NCBI GenBank assembly: GCA_037178675.1
Contig: JAYMGJ010000346.1
Span: 124,001-188,000 of the forward strand
Source: Scleroderma bovista
Taxonomy: Eukaryota > Basidiomycota > Agaricomycetes > Boletales > Sclerodermataceae
Direction of reading: 5' to 3'
Length of the DNA stretch: 64,000 bases
Part shown: in pieces, positions 46,688-58,876 of the stretch
How positions within the stretch are numbered: position 1 is the first letter of the stretch
Layout: every line of letters starts with the position of its first letter
The notes under the pieces: model-generated
The model's input: only the letters and a program-made list of their open reading frames with translations
Told to the model about the DNA's origin: nothing
The model's database searches: none
Position numbers and translations under genes: made by a program

Positions 46688-47185
46688 CTAGAAGCATCAA
46701 AATAGATAATAACAAGCTCTGTCAGTGTACTCACCGACTGAAGTGCTGGAAATGACGTAGTGACTGACATCGTAACAGTGGGCACCGCCACCGCGCAGAT
46801 GCCTGTGACATGTGACGAAGGTGGCAACTGACTCAGGAGTACTCAGAGGAGCACCGAGATCCGACGCCACTGAAATTTTTCCTGTTAATTAGTTTCTACG
46901 TAGTTGACACTCAGACACTCTCCTCGCTTTCATAGACCCTTGCATAGAACAGATTTTCTAAAGAACTCACTCAATTGACCCTCCCTAAGACTTCTTGAGG
47001 TGCGTATGTTGTGGGGGTGTTGGAAAAATACACTGAACTATCGGGAAAAGAGACATAGACCAAGAGTCTTTCACATCTGCATTGCAGGGTTCTTCACGAG
47101 TGACTGTGATACACACCGACAGCGCCCATCTCTGTGTCCATCGCCCAGTGGTATCGATCGCATAATAGCTATCCAGGAATCCGCA
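46688..47185. other. Intergenic region
   Basis: About 500 bp between the F-box gene start and AIG2 copy 2. It should hold both promoters; no element is clear. Confidence 0.45.
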
Positions 47186-47943
47186 ATGGTCGCCGCCTTC
47201 CTGTATGGAACGTTGATGCACCCCGAGATCTTGAAACGGGTCATCGGCAACAATGGGTCACACCTCCGTATTTGTGCGGCGATCTTGAAGGTCGGTGACA
47301 CCCACCAACCTCCATACACCAGTTCTGATATTTCTCCATAATACGCAGGACTTTACACGACACGAGGTCAAAGCAAGTGGATGGTGTTGCCTCTTTCGCC
47401 AGAGAGCTAACTCATACGGTTAAAGGGGGAGGACTACCCTGCGATCGTCCCATACGCGTTGAGCCGATCCATGTTTGATCGCGACCTCGAACCAGAAGAG
47501 AGAACCGTTAGAGGGACCTTGGTCTCGGGTTTAACAGATGAGGACATTAGACTGCTGGATGTCTACGAAGAAGACGTGAGTAGCGGTGCTATGGGTAGGT
47601 TTTCGACCTACTGAGATCCGTGGCGCAGGAGTACACCCGAGAGCTGGTCTCTGCGTATCCGCTTGGCGCGCTCGTCGGTCTGCACGACGGGCCACCCATG
47701 GATGTGAACTCCATCTTATCTCCAAAAATGCTTGCATCAGTTACGATGCAGCAGCCTGTGGAAGTGGATGCCTACATTTGGTGCATGCCACTGTCCATGC
47801 TCCGTCCGGACTGCTGGACGTTTGAGTCGTTCATCCGGCACAATGCTTGGAAGTGGGTAGGGGCAGGGTATGGGGAAACCCACGCTTATTACAGAGAGGT
47901 AGACAGACAAAACGCGATGCGAGACATCTTGGTGCAGGCGTAG
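47186..47943 (+). CDS. AIG2-like gamma-glutamylcyclotransferase family protein, copy 2 (splice-damaged?)
   Basis: Paralogue of 41694-42432 with the same intron positions. Exon 1 is 47186-47290 (FLYGTLMHPEIL), exon 2 47349-47376 (DFTRHEVK), the third exon ends at 47575 (DYPAIVPYALSRSMF, LDVYEED) and exon 4 is 47629-47943 (EYTRELVSAYPLG, AYIWCMP). At the end of intron 2 copy 1 has TACAG, but here the sequence is TACGG followed by GTTAAAGGGGG. No AG there restores the frame used by DYPAIV when spliced from the GTGGAT donor at 47377, so the gene may be inactive or use an alternative splice that drops a few residues. Substrate is unknown as for copy 1. Confidence 0.7.
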
Positions 47944-48142
47944 TAGTGGTAGTAAACAAAAATAGTAGATCCGGCTACTTGACGAGCCGAGTTTTGCAGT
48001 GCTCGGTTGGCATTCGCGTCACACGTTCCTTTTGCATCATCGTTGGCCGGTTTGGCATGAGCTTGTAGAGGCCCACGGGCGCCCACTGGGGCTCTACATA
48101 CTATTTGAACGGATCCTTCTGGTCCTGGCGAGGAAGCAAACC

Positions 48143-49682
48143 ATGTCCATGCAACAATATTCACCTCGACCGCTGGCTGCGGGCTTCGTCATCATTGTCT
48201 TTCTCCTCTTTATCTTTATTACTGGTGCGACCAATCGCATAGACTTTTTCAACCGTAAGCCAGGTGGGTTTACCGAGTTGTGCCTTCGCCGAGACTTTGT
48301 ATTGAGCTCCACCCACCCCAGACTTCCCAGACTTCTCCAATTACATCTTTCTACGGACGCTGGGTCCAGATGAATTCCCAATTCGTATGTTATGTTCGTC
48401 GGCATTACCACGCGTTTGGCCTACTTACTCCATTCAATGGCTGGGTCCAGGCGCAAACCATGACCGCATCATTGCAGTGGGGGATATACATGGCATGAAT
48501 AGCTCCCTAAGGTATGTCATTCCTCCTCCCAGCACGCGATCTTGACCTCACTGGTATGTCCGTCTAGCGCTCTACTCGGAAAGCTTTCATACGATCCAGA
48601 GTCGGACACCCTGATCCACCTTGGGGATATCGTCACCAAGGGCGGCGTCAAGGGCTCCCTTGCCGTTCTTTCGTTCATGATCGACAATGACATCATGGGT
48701 GTCCGCGGGAACAACGACCAGGCCGTGATCGAATGGCGGGCATGGCGAGACTGGATACAGTCTCTTCCAGGCGGGCGCGAATGGCTTGACTCGATCGACG
48801 GCCAACACTCGATGGACGCAGACGAGGACGAGGACCTCCACCCCGGCCCGGAGTTCTGGTCCCAGGGCGCCAACAAGGACTGGGAGAACAAGATTCCAAA
48901 AGGATGGAAGATCTTCAAACGACACTACAAAGTCGCCCGCGCCATGACACAAGAACACTACGACTACCTCCGCTCACTGCCCGTCGTCATGCACGCACCC
49001 GCAGGCCACACCTTCTTCGTACACGCCGGCATGCTCGCCGCCGATCCGATGCAGAGTCCCATGCACCCCAGTCAGCCGCTCTCCCACTGGCCCGCCACGC
49101 GCACATCCAAGCCCAAGCCCAACGTTCTTCGCACTCTACAAGAAGCAGCCCTCTTGCGCGACATCCCCCAGAACAGGGATCCCTGGGTCCTCCTCAACAT
49201 GCGGAGTGTTCGGGAGGACGGGTCGATATCGAAGAAAAAGAGAGGCACTCCTTGGCCCGAACTCTGGAACAGCGTCATGGACATGTGCGGGGGTATCGAT
49301 GCCGATCTGTCTTCCTTGGTTTCGGAATCACAGTACCCTTTATCGGCTGCCGATCAGGAAGACCTGAAGAAGTCGTTGCCGTGCTTCCCGTCCATGGTTG
49401 TATATGGTCACACCGCCTCCCGCGGCCTTGATGTGAGGAGATGGTCCGTCGGTCTCGACACCGGTTGTGTAAGTGTATCCACCCTTGTCACCCACAGTGT
49501 TCCTTATTTGCCATACCCAGGTGAACAAAGGAAGACTGTCGGCACTAGTTCTCGACAACAGGTCATTCTTAGATTTAGATGATAATGGACGACATGCATA
49601 TGCCGTTCCTGAGCATTCGCCCTTCCTTCAACTCGAATACGGAGATAGTGGTCGAGCACACATTGTTAGCGTCAAGTGCTAA
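48143..49682 (+). CDS. PPN2: PPN2-type metallophosphatase (calcineurin-like, vacuolar endopolyphosphatase family)
   Basis: Exons 48143-48263, 48322-48384, 48451-48511, 48568-49468 and 49521-49682 give 435 residues. An N-terminal membrane anchor (AAGFVIIVFLLFIFITG) precedes the phosphatase fold. Metal-ligand motifs are in order: IIAVGDIHG, HLGDIVTKG, VRGNND, FFVHAG and VVYGHTASRGLDV, then SVGLDTGCV. The anchor plus this PPP-like fold matches yeast Ppn2, a vacuolar Zn-dependent polyphosphatase; a protein phosphatase role cannot be excluded. The Asp/Glu-rich insert around DADEDEDLHPGPEFWSQG is a lineage-specific loop. Upstream 200 bp and exon 1-2 are duplicated at 43228-43850. The gene ends 84 bp from the converging metacaspase stop. 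Confidence 0.87.
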
Positions 49683-49766
49683 CGTTAAACTGGTCATTTC
49701 CACATTATCCATAGTACCAAGCTACATTCGGAGACACATAATAGTACACATGACTCGAGGCATCAA

Positions 49767-52334
49767 TCAAACAATGAACAGAATATTGGTGTCCTGTGTA
49801 TATATGTATATCAATGTTATGAAGTAGCAAATGGAAGCACATACCATAGGGTGCGAACTGGAGAGCTGACAAGGGTATCACATATCAGAAAGGGACACCG
49901 CAGAATCCCACTGGCTAACGTACCTGAGGCTTCTGACCATAGCCACCAGAGCGGAGAAGATCTCTGACATCATGGGTCAATTGAGTTGCACAAAACGCAT
50001 ACCCTCAGTACCCACCGGATGGAAACAAGAAGTTGTTGGTAGCTCTGCTGAGGGTTTTTTCCTACTCAAAGGTGAGTCAGATGACACAACATCAAAAACG
50101 CCACACGAACTCAGAGCCTGAACGAAGGCCTATTCGCAGGGAATTCCACGGTGAGAAGACGAACAAGTGAACAAGGAAAGGACATACATGGCTCATAGCA
50201 CCTGTCGCTTTTCCAGCCGCTTGTGTGTCCGCACTGGTCTGCGAGTCCTTGCATCCGCTGAACGAAATCTGTAACAACAAGCGTCAGGGACCAGAAGCAC
50301 GCCAATGAGATCCACGCACGCAATCCGCGGGACTCGTTCTGGTCGCTTTTGCATGCCGGTCGGCCTTCTGATTGGACCCCGAGGCGGTTTTGATCAACCC
50401 AGACACGGAACGGATGACACCACCCATGTCACGACGTGCATAGGCGGTCACGGCAGACATCACGCCCAAGCCGGCTTCCGCAGCTATGTTGGGCTCCTTG
50501 ACCTTGCCTTCTGTGCTGTACTACAGATCAGGAATGATCAGGATGGAGACATGTAGGCAAGGAATGGGTAGAAGCCCTACCACGTAAGGAAGGTCTTGGG
50601 TGGTGAAGATCAGCGATGTGAGTAAAGCATATGGGCAGACGATTTCTCACCTAGAGCCGACCCAGAGTGACACGACTAAAACAGGTCAGGCGAATCACAC
50701 GAATGATCGTCCATAGCAACTCACATCAAAGATGGCGGTCAGGCGACACCCCGGCGGCAGAGGTCGGACCATCATATCGTGCATGAGCTGCGAAAATGGA
50801 CATGGGCTCAGGCAGTAGCAGATAAGATAACGAGGCAAAGTGCGTACATCGTCCACGATGTGGCCATTAGTCTGGAAGTCCACAGGATAGATGACTTTGC
50901 ACGTGGTAGGTGTCAGATACCGAGTTCAGGGGGGCGGGATTAGAACGAACCTTCGTCATGGCCATCTGCCTCATCTCCGTCAGTATCTTTGGTCTGCCCA
51001 CCGTGGCCCGAGTCTCCGGGGGGATTAGACGAAGTGATTAGTCGTGAGAGCCATTATACTTACAGTGGAAGAAAAACGAATCATTTGCCATGGCATCAGA
51101 CACGAGCCATTTCATGTGTTCCAGCTGTGGGTGTCAAGTGAGTCAACGGGTGGTCGGTATCGTGAGAGAAGCCTACGATGTTGTGCCTGGTTGGGACTCG
51201 CATGGGATCACGCGAATCATCGGTCAATACCTTGATATTTTCTTCTCTGTAGCCAAAGTGACCTGGGAGCCTGTCATTTAGTTGATCGATCAGGGCGATC
51301 AGCTTTTGCACATACTCATGAGAAACGCCTTCAAATTGTTTGCATCATTAATACAGCCCCTCAATTGGCCGCTCTGTCCGAAGTAGTTGATGCCAACCTG
51401 GAATATTTTTTGGTGAGTTACAGGCAGCGAAGACACGATGGAGATGAATCGCACAAGAAGGGCCTTCTTTTTCCGGTTGCACTGGGAGTATTGGAAGAAG
51501 GGTTGTTGCGGGTGCTGGTTAGGGCCGCCTTGGAATTGGGGGCCGTAGAACTGCTGTTCAGTCGGCGGCCTTTGTGGTGGTGCACCTGTCTCAATAGGTT
51601 AACGGACGCCGGCATTCTCGAAGATGGAGACAGACCAGGCGGAGGTGGGTACGAGGGGTTTCTGTTGGGTGATCAGTGGATTATGTGGGGGATAGAGTGT
51701 AGAAGACAGTACCGTGGGGGAGGGCCAGAGGGCGCACCATATCCCCCTGGTGGGGCAGACGGGGGAGCATAGCCCTGGTAACCTTGGGGTGGGGGGAAGG
51801 TTCCAGGTGGGCCAGATGGGCCAGATGGGGGCGGGGGATAGTTCCCGGGAGGAGCTGGTTGATGGGGATAGGTGCCCGGAGGGACCTGCGGTGGGGGTGG
51901 GCCAGGGGGAACAGGATAGTTTCCTGGATGAAAGCCGGTTGGGGGAGGATAGTTTGCGCTTTGCTGACCGGGATAGGCGCTCCAGGATTGCTGCGGATTC
52001 ACAGGATAGCTCTCTCTCGATACCGGGGGTGGGGCGCTGGGGCAATAAGGGTGAGATGACAGGGTCGGTGGGAAATGAACGGACCTCCTGGGGATCTGCT
52101 GAGGAAAGGACTGGGGCTGGGGTGCGCCATACTGAGGTGAGCCGGGGAATGGGGGGTAGTTTCTGGGACGTGTCTGAGCACAAGGACAAGGAGAGAGAGG
52201 TTGGCGCCACTCACGGATTGGGGAAACTTTCAAGCCCCGTCAGATCATCGATCAGTCGTCGTACTAGGGTTCAGTCCGACTCACTTTGGGGCGCCACCCT
52301 GGGGAGTTGGGGGGTTGTTGCCGGGCCACTGCAT
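49767..52334 (-). CDS. MCA1: Metacaspase (MCA1/CasA type) with a Pro/Gly/Tyr-rich prodomain
   Basis: My splice model runs from ATG at 52334 ([17 protein letters not shown]) to TGA at 49767-49769 and has about 19 exons and 508 residues, some exons being only 14-27 nt. The prodomain is rich in YPPP, GPP and QQ repeats. The p20 domain begins [20 protein letters not shown], then [13 protein letters not shown], the catalytic His in YSGHGG (about 50995-51012), [21 protein letters not shown] and the catalytic Cys in [10 protein letters not shown] (about 50655-50680). The p10 part has [25 protein letters not shown] and LSSSHPMDTNILF. Metacaspases are Ca2+-dependent Arg/Lys-specific cysteine peptidases with roles in proteostasis and cell death. 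Individual minor exon borders may be off. Confidence 0.9.
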
Positions 52335-52676
52335 GCTGGGTGCGGTCTGGGGAGTCGGGAGGGAGAGGGCGTTGGTGGTGGCGACACTGCCACGTCACAC
52401 GCAGCCACTGTGACCGTGTCGCTGACGGATCGCACGGATCGGGAGGATTGCCAGCCAGGTCGACTCATCCGCCCCATTGGCCCACGGAGACCTGCTATTT
52501 CCATGCCACGTCACACCCGATAATCAGACGGAGCGCCGGTCGCCCCCGACCACTATCGCCGTGGGCCGAGGGCGACGCTCCACCCGCTTTCGGAATGCCC
52601 CTCTCATCACCCGCCTATAAAAATATTCTGCTGAGCCCCGCACTCTCGTTCTGTTCCCCATCTCCCTCTGCACACA
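52335..52676. promoter_or_regulatory. Divergent promoter region with TATA box for the sugar transporter
   Basis: 342 bp between the metacaspase start (minus) and the transporter start (plus). TATAAAAAT at 52616-52624 lies 61 bp before the transporter ATG. No other motif was recognised with confidence. Confidence 0.5.
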
Positions 52677-55320
52677 ATGGCTGGAGGCGCAATGTCTGCT
52701 TTGGATCGTCGCAGAGCCCTTGCTGGGAAATCTGGCTGGGTGCGTGCTCTCTCTCTGCTCACCCGCATGCCTAACTCTTCGCCCCCCAGGCCGGGCTCGT
52801 TCACAACGGAAAAGTCTTCTTGATCGCCATCTTCGCTTCGCTCGGTGGATTGTATGTACTCTCCCGTCCTTCTTCTTCCGCCCCCTCTGACGCGTCGTCA
52901 TAGGCTATATGGTCAATCCTGATCTCTCTGTCTTGACCCCCCTTGCTCACCTCGTCATCTTCCCGCTACAGGTTACAACCAGGTACATCCTCACTCTCCC
53001 GTTCTGTCTCCGATGTGCTCACGTCTATCAATCAGGGTGTCTTCTCCGGCGTCCTCAGGTTCGTTGCAGACCCTCTCTCATCACCCATACTGAACCCCCC
53101 ATTAGCATGAGGTCATTCGAAAACCGAATGGCCTCGGCTGTTGACAACTCCAGCACCAAGGGCTGGCTAGTCTCTATCCTCGAACTGGGTGCTTGGTTCG
53201 GCGTCCTTTGCACTGGTTACCTCGCAGACAGGCTGTCTCGCAAATACACAATCGTCCTCGGTGATTGCTGTCATCCCAATCTCCCCATTCCTGGTTCTGA
53301 TCACGACCACCGGCAGCTGTCATCGTCTTCTGTGTCGGTGTAGTCGTTCAAACAACCGCCTTCCACCCCCCCTCAATCTATGGAGGTCAGCTTCTTTTCA
53401 TACATCGTCTGCACCCGTCTTATCTCCATCACATCAGGCCGGTTCGTCACCGGTATGGGTGTTGGGTCTCTCAGTATGGCAGTCCCCCTTTACAAGTAAG
53501 TGTCTATTTATTCTTCACTCATCGGGTTACTCACACACATATCAGTGCTGAGCTCGCACCTCCCGAAGTGCGCGGCAGTCTCGTCGCCCTCCAGCAACTA
53601 GCTATCACCTTTGGTATCATGGTCTCGTTCTGGATCGACTATGGCATGAACTACATCGGAGGAACTGGCGATTCACAGAGCGAAGCTGCATGGCGTATCC
53701 CCCTCGGACTCCAAATCGTCCCCGCTCTTATCCTCGGAGTCGGCATTCTCTTCATGCCCTTCTCTCCCAGGTACGTCGGCTCTCAACACCACCGAATCAT
53801 CTAATATCCCACCAGATGGCTCGTGAACCAAGGAAGAGACGAAGAGGCCATCCAAGTTCTCAGTCGCGCTCGTGGCATCCCACCAGATTCCGATCTCGTC
53901 CAGATCGAGTTCCTGTCAGTGTTCCATTCAACTTGTCGCCATTATTCTTACACTCATCCTCTCCAGTGAAATCAAGGCTCAGTACCTTTTCGAGAAGGAG
54001 ACAAATGCACTCCAATTCCCCCAATTCCAAGATGGCTCCTTCTCGTCCAATTTCAAGCTTGGCTTATACGCTTACCTGAGCTTGATCAGGACTCGCACGT
54101 TGCTCTACAGGGTTGCCGTCGGATCACTGTAAGCCTAGTCTATTTTAGAACGATGTATGACCTCACTCCAAAAGGGCAATGTTCTTCCAACAGTGGACCG
54201 GTGTCAATGCCATCTTGTACTATGCCCCGAGCATCTTCAATTCCCTTGGCCTCACAGGTAACACCACCAGTCTTTTGGCGACAGGTGTGGTCGGCATCGT
54301 GTAAGTGTTCATAATTCGGAGTGCTTGTTGTTGGGATCCTGATTCCTTCTCAGCATGTTCCTGGCTACCATCCCCGCAGTGATGTATGTAGATCAACTTG
54401 GGCGTAAGCCTGTCCTCATATCGGGGGCTTTCATCATGGCTGCGTGAGTCACCTTGACTATGCGGTGATGGCCGTCCGTAACCATATCACAGTTGTCACC
54501 TCATCGTTGGTGTGCTTACCGGGTTATACCGCCATTCATGGGAAACGTAAGTGTCCATGTATATTTTCCTCGTGGGGTTGCGGACTGACAGGCTTCGCGG
54601 TTACAGTCATAAAGGTAAGAAAACGAGCATGTCAGTCGATTGAGTCCTCAACCTATGTTTTAGCCGCTGGCTGGGCTGCCTGTGGGTTCGTTTGGGTCTT
54701 CTCTGTCGGTGAGTTAGATGTTGTAACCAATTTGTACCCCTTCACCGACACCTATTAGCGTTCGGATACAGTTGGGGACCATGTTGCTGGATTCTCGTTG
54801 CTGAGATCTGGCCCTTGAGTATTCGTGGAAAGGGTATCTCGATCACCGCTTCTTCGAACTGGGTACGCTTCCATTCGATTGTTCTATTTGGCGGCGTCTC
54901 TGAGTCCCAGCGATAGATGAACAACTTCATTGTCGGCCAAGTGACCCCGTCGATGTTGGCCCACATTTCTTTCGGCACTTTCATCTTCTTCGGGGTAATA
55001 AGCTAGGCCTTACTCAATCTTGCTTCTCATGCTTACCTTTTTTGACAGATATTCTCCCTTATGGGTGGACTCTTCATCATGGTCTTCGTGAGTGCACACC
55101 TATCATGCCAGCGGCCTATTGTTCTGACGAATTTCAGGTCCCCGAGACAAAGGGGCTAACCCTTGAAGAAATGGATGCCGTGTTTGGTGACCGCGAAGGT
55201 CTCGGTGTTGCTGACCAACAGCGCCAAAACGAGATCGCCAGCCGCATCGGCCTCGCTGCATACATCGAAGGAAAGGAAAAGGGAAGCCCGGAGCGCTTCG
55301 AAGACGAGTCAAAAATATGA
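52677..55320 (+). CDS. MFS sugar transporter (SP family)
   Basis: Many exons join from ATG at 52677 to TGA at 55318-55320. Family marks: [20 protein letters not shown] (helix 1), [151 protein letters not shown] and the exit motif [12 protein letters not shown]. Helix 1 is spread over consecutive exons of 8 nt (52904-52911), 11 nt (52972-52982) and 23 nt (53036-53058). The protein is a 12-helix plasma-membrane H+/sugar symporter or facilitator; the substrate (hexose, quinate or other) is not determined. Confidence 0.92.
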
Positions 55321-57540
55321 GCATCCTGTACCCCGTGGGCGAGTCCTTTGTGAGGAACATTTATGGAATGGAATCTATAAAGCCTGCCAGTGGAAATAAC
55401 ATGTACATAATAATGTCCTTCAAAAGGTGTCCAACGGAACGTATCGCACTCCCATCTCTCAGTTTGAAACTGAAGTCGGAGTCGCGGAATTTAGCGTAAT
55501 GACAAGTGATATGAACTGGTTACTCGAAATCGCCACTCCTACTGTAACATAAGAAGACCCTGGATGCTTGCAGTCCGCTCGAGGTGGATCACATACCACG
55601 AGAGGTACAATGTATCCAAGCTTATGACTGCACCAATATCTACGACAATAACATGTATGGTTGGTGGTGCATAGTTCTGAAAGCTTGAACACCTTCCAGA
55701 ACTATGCCTGACCATACATGTTATCATCCTAGCTACAGTACTGTTGACCATATGCACCCATTCAAGCAGGTGGCTTATACAGATTGTAAAGACTTTGACC
55801 AGTTGGGAATGGAGGTGTTGTCCGCTGATCTGTCACTGCTCTTTGCAGAAGAGCCCCAGTACTATAATAAACCTTGGACTAGTTTTCTACTGCCGAGATT
55901 ACTTGCAGGATAGACCGCACTTACTACGAGCACTACCCCCTCGCATCTTCTAGCATCATCTGCCAGAAATGAAGCGGAGTGATGGAAGGCGTTCGCAGAA
56001 TGCCCCAAATTACCGCAACATATTACGACGTGCATGATTCATCATCCTCTGAACCCCACTGTAGTAATTAACATGGGATACGGCAGGAACAGATGTACCC
56101 ACCGCAGTAACGGACAGCTGAATCGTGCCCATGTGGACCCGTCAAAGCAGACGCATCCGCCAGATGCGCTCATCATTCTCAGACGTGACAGGGCACGGGT
56201 TACGTGCTTTGTACGACCCATAGGGGAATTTTTGATGATGAAAATTGGTGCGTAACTCGTTTTCGCTGCCCGGGTACAATTTCGAGCTCGTGGGGCACCA
56301 AAGCGGCGCACTGCAGCCGAATCCGTAGCAGATAACGCATCTGATTCTGAAGCATACATCCATTTTGGTTCTAGGGCAATAAACAGACGTGATGACTTTA
56401 CTTGATTTCGGGTGGAATGACTTCTGGGTCACTATGGTGATGGACACATTAAAATCAACGGCAGTGTATGCAAATACATAGCTGGACCTATCAGCACCGG
56501 ATATTGGTGATTATCAGTAGGTGGAGACACGTTGGTATGTTGGATTCTATGCTCACTGGGTAGTAAAAATAACCGTTAGCATATGGAGGCAGGACAAACA
56601 TCGGACCTATTCCTCAGGCAGATTCACAAGTCAGACGGCCACCTGGACGGCTGCTGGTATGTAAGGACTACCGAGAGCCAGTGCTATGAGTGCACTTTTC
56701 AGGTATGTTCGTAAGATGCGTGTCCAAATCTGTGAAACATGCCTCAAAGCTTCAAGTCCTGCCTACCTGGCTGAGAGCTAAATGGGGAATTTGAACAAGA
56801 CGGCACTGCCATCCAAATCAACGCTAGCGTGCCCTGGAACCCTTGTCGCGACCACGAAAATAGAAGCTGGACAAGAATCCATTGTTGTAGGTCTTGCTGG
56901 ATCGCACCAACAATCAGACAGAGTCATAACACGCATGGTCAGCTGACAGTAATGCACCGTGCTTTGATACTTGCATACCTAAGAAAAGGCCACTGGGCTA
57001 CTGGCACGAACGACTCCATACATCGATTGGCGTGAGCGGGATCAGCTCGCGTAGGAAGTGTAGTCAGTCCGGAAATATGGGCCGAATCACTCGTTAGTCT
57101 CGGGTATGGAACTTTACATGCGTTCTCGTCTCATAATGAACACCGTTTATGATCGCTGTTTCAGGTGTATCAACGGAAGACCGACTTGTGGCATGGAGCC
57201 CGTGGATTCTCCGAAACGACATGACATCAGATGACATGAAAATTGCAGTTTTTTTGGAATATGGTATCTTGGACCGCAAAGACGTCGACAACATCCTGTA
57301 CTGTCAGTGCAATATAAGTCCTACGTGTCGAACTTGCCTGACTTTCTTTGATTATTGTGATCGATAATGTTCCTGGAAGTGTCGGACTTATTTGCCTTTT
57401 TGAAGTTTTGCGCCGCTGGTAAGTGCATGCGTGCAAGGTCCTCCGAACTGCCGATACTTATAAGCTTCAAGCTCGCCAACTCTTAGCCACTTATGTAAGT
57501 CGGTACCTCCAAAAGGCCATTTCAAAATCTGGTGGTGATA
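55321..57540. other. 2.2 kb intergenic region with one imperfect hairpin
   Basis: No gene recognised in any frame. An imperfect inverted repeat lies at 55650-55722 and is listed separately. Otherwise only short unconnected frames. Confidence 0.5.
55650..55722. repeat. Imperfect inverted repeat
   Basis: AACATGTATGGT and, after a small insertion, CATAGTTCTG at 55650-55679 are mirrored by CAGAACTATG and ACCATACATGTT at 55697-55722, giving arms of 30 and 26 nt around a 17-nt loop. It may be a small fold-back element or a hairpin RNA region; no function is known. Confidence 0.6.
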
Positions 57541-58876
57541 CTAGTAATGCCAAAACAACCTGTCATCCAACTCACGATCATAGAGCGTCTGCGTCTGCGT
57601 GGAGAATGAGAACACTCGCAATGTCCACAACGAAGAAAGGTCTCGTCCTCTCCGGAGTTTCTTTCGTAGTTTCTTTGGTAAACCTAACATGTCCATTGAA
57701 TAACGCAGTTCCTCGAGGCCAGCCTCAACCAACGGAACCAGGGCCATAAGAGTACGCGCTATGAAATAAGTTCTGCGCACGTCGATCGGCTGTTCCTTGA
57801 AAATGAGACGGATAGATTTTAATGAAGCCGAGAATCGCTCGTTGAGGGTATCAAGAAGCGACTCATATGCATTCAGTTCTATCATATAAACTCCATGTTC
57901 GATGGTGAGTTCGACAAGGGCCGATTTAGAGAGTCGTCCAAGGAAATCATGAACAATGATTGGGTCCCCACAAAAAGCCAGCCGACGGAGATTCGGAAAG
58001 GTAGGTGGGACTGATTGCCACTCCACAAGTGGTTGTTCCAAATGCATGCGGAGTTCCGCAATTGGTGACTCGCAAAGCAGCCCCCACAGATGCTGGAAGT
58101 CACGATATGAGACGAAAGTAGTTCGAATAAGATCAACTTTTCGGAGGCATGCAAGTCTCGATGATTGAATATGGTCAGTAACAAGGAGCCTGCGAAATGG
58201 TCCACGTAGACTGAGTTGTTCCAGCAAAGGACTATTAGAAGCTAGCTGCACCAAAATGTTCATATGACCCTCCCCTTTCATTTCACAGCCTGTGGCGAAC
58301 AATGTGAGTGACCGGAGGTTCGAGGGAAGTAGCTTCTCTTTGCCCAAACCAGGTTCTGGGAGGAAGCAAGAGCGTAGGTTGGGGAATAGGTCAACCCCAC
58401 ACCTAGCACGAGAAGCGGCCAGCCTGTGGTAGATAAGACTCGTTCCATTCTCCCATTCCATCCAGCGCTCAACTAAATGCAGTTCCTTGACTCTGCATGC
58501 GTATTTGTCGAACGTTTTCCATTCATTAAGAGGGCATGGAAAAAGAAGGAACGCTTCTAGACTAAGAACTCTGACCTACCTCGTTCAAGCAAGTCAGTAC
58601 TCAGATACTATGATCGAGGCCACATCTCGTACTCACGACGGAGGATGCTTCCCTGAGTCGACCTGGGACGAAGGGCATGAGAGGTTCAAAAGAGTCCAAC
58701 TTCGCCCATAACACCTCGAGAATAGTATCCGACGCAGCTTTGTTGCAAGTGGCAAAGCTGGCCAAGGTAGGCTTTTTATCGTCCTCCAGGAATGTACAGA
58801 TAATGCGAAGAATCTCCACGATTGAAAAAACTACGGTAGCACTCATGATAAAAGGACGAACTGGATCGCTTGTCAT
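57541..58876 (-). CDS. F-box-like protein
   Basis: Exon 1 (from ATG at 58876) reads FIMSATVVFSIVEILRIICTFLEDD and ASFATCNKAASDTILEVLWAKL, an F-box-like start. The main exon, entered around 58560 (AFLLFPCPLNEWKTFDKYACRVKELHL), runs to TAG at 57541-57543 and is rich in Leu with FPNLRSCFLPE, LPSNLRSLTLFAT, SPLLEQLSLRGPF and FPNLRRLAFCGDP repeats. The single intron lies about 58565-58640; the donor GTGAGT right after ASSVV does not give a consistent phase, and a GTACGA donor five bases later does, so the junction is uncertain. The likely role is substrate recognition in an SCF ubiquitin ligase; the substrate is unknown. Confidence 0.72.

Noticed and set aside
48904..49431. 175-codon plus-strand frame inside the phosphatase gene
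   Set aside because: Out-of-frame shadow of the main phosphatase exon, rich in Arg/His as expected for a GC-rich shifted frame.
51714..52523. 269-codon plus-strand frame over the metacaspase prodomain
   Set aside because: It is antisense to a repeat-rich Pro/Gly/Tyr coding exon, is made of Trp/Gly/Arg repeats that mirror it, and has no domain.
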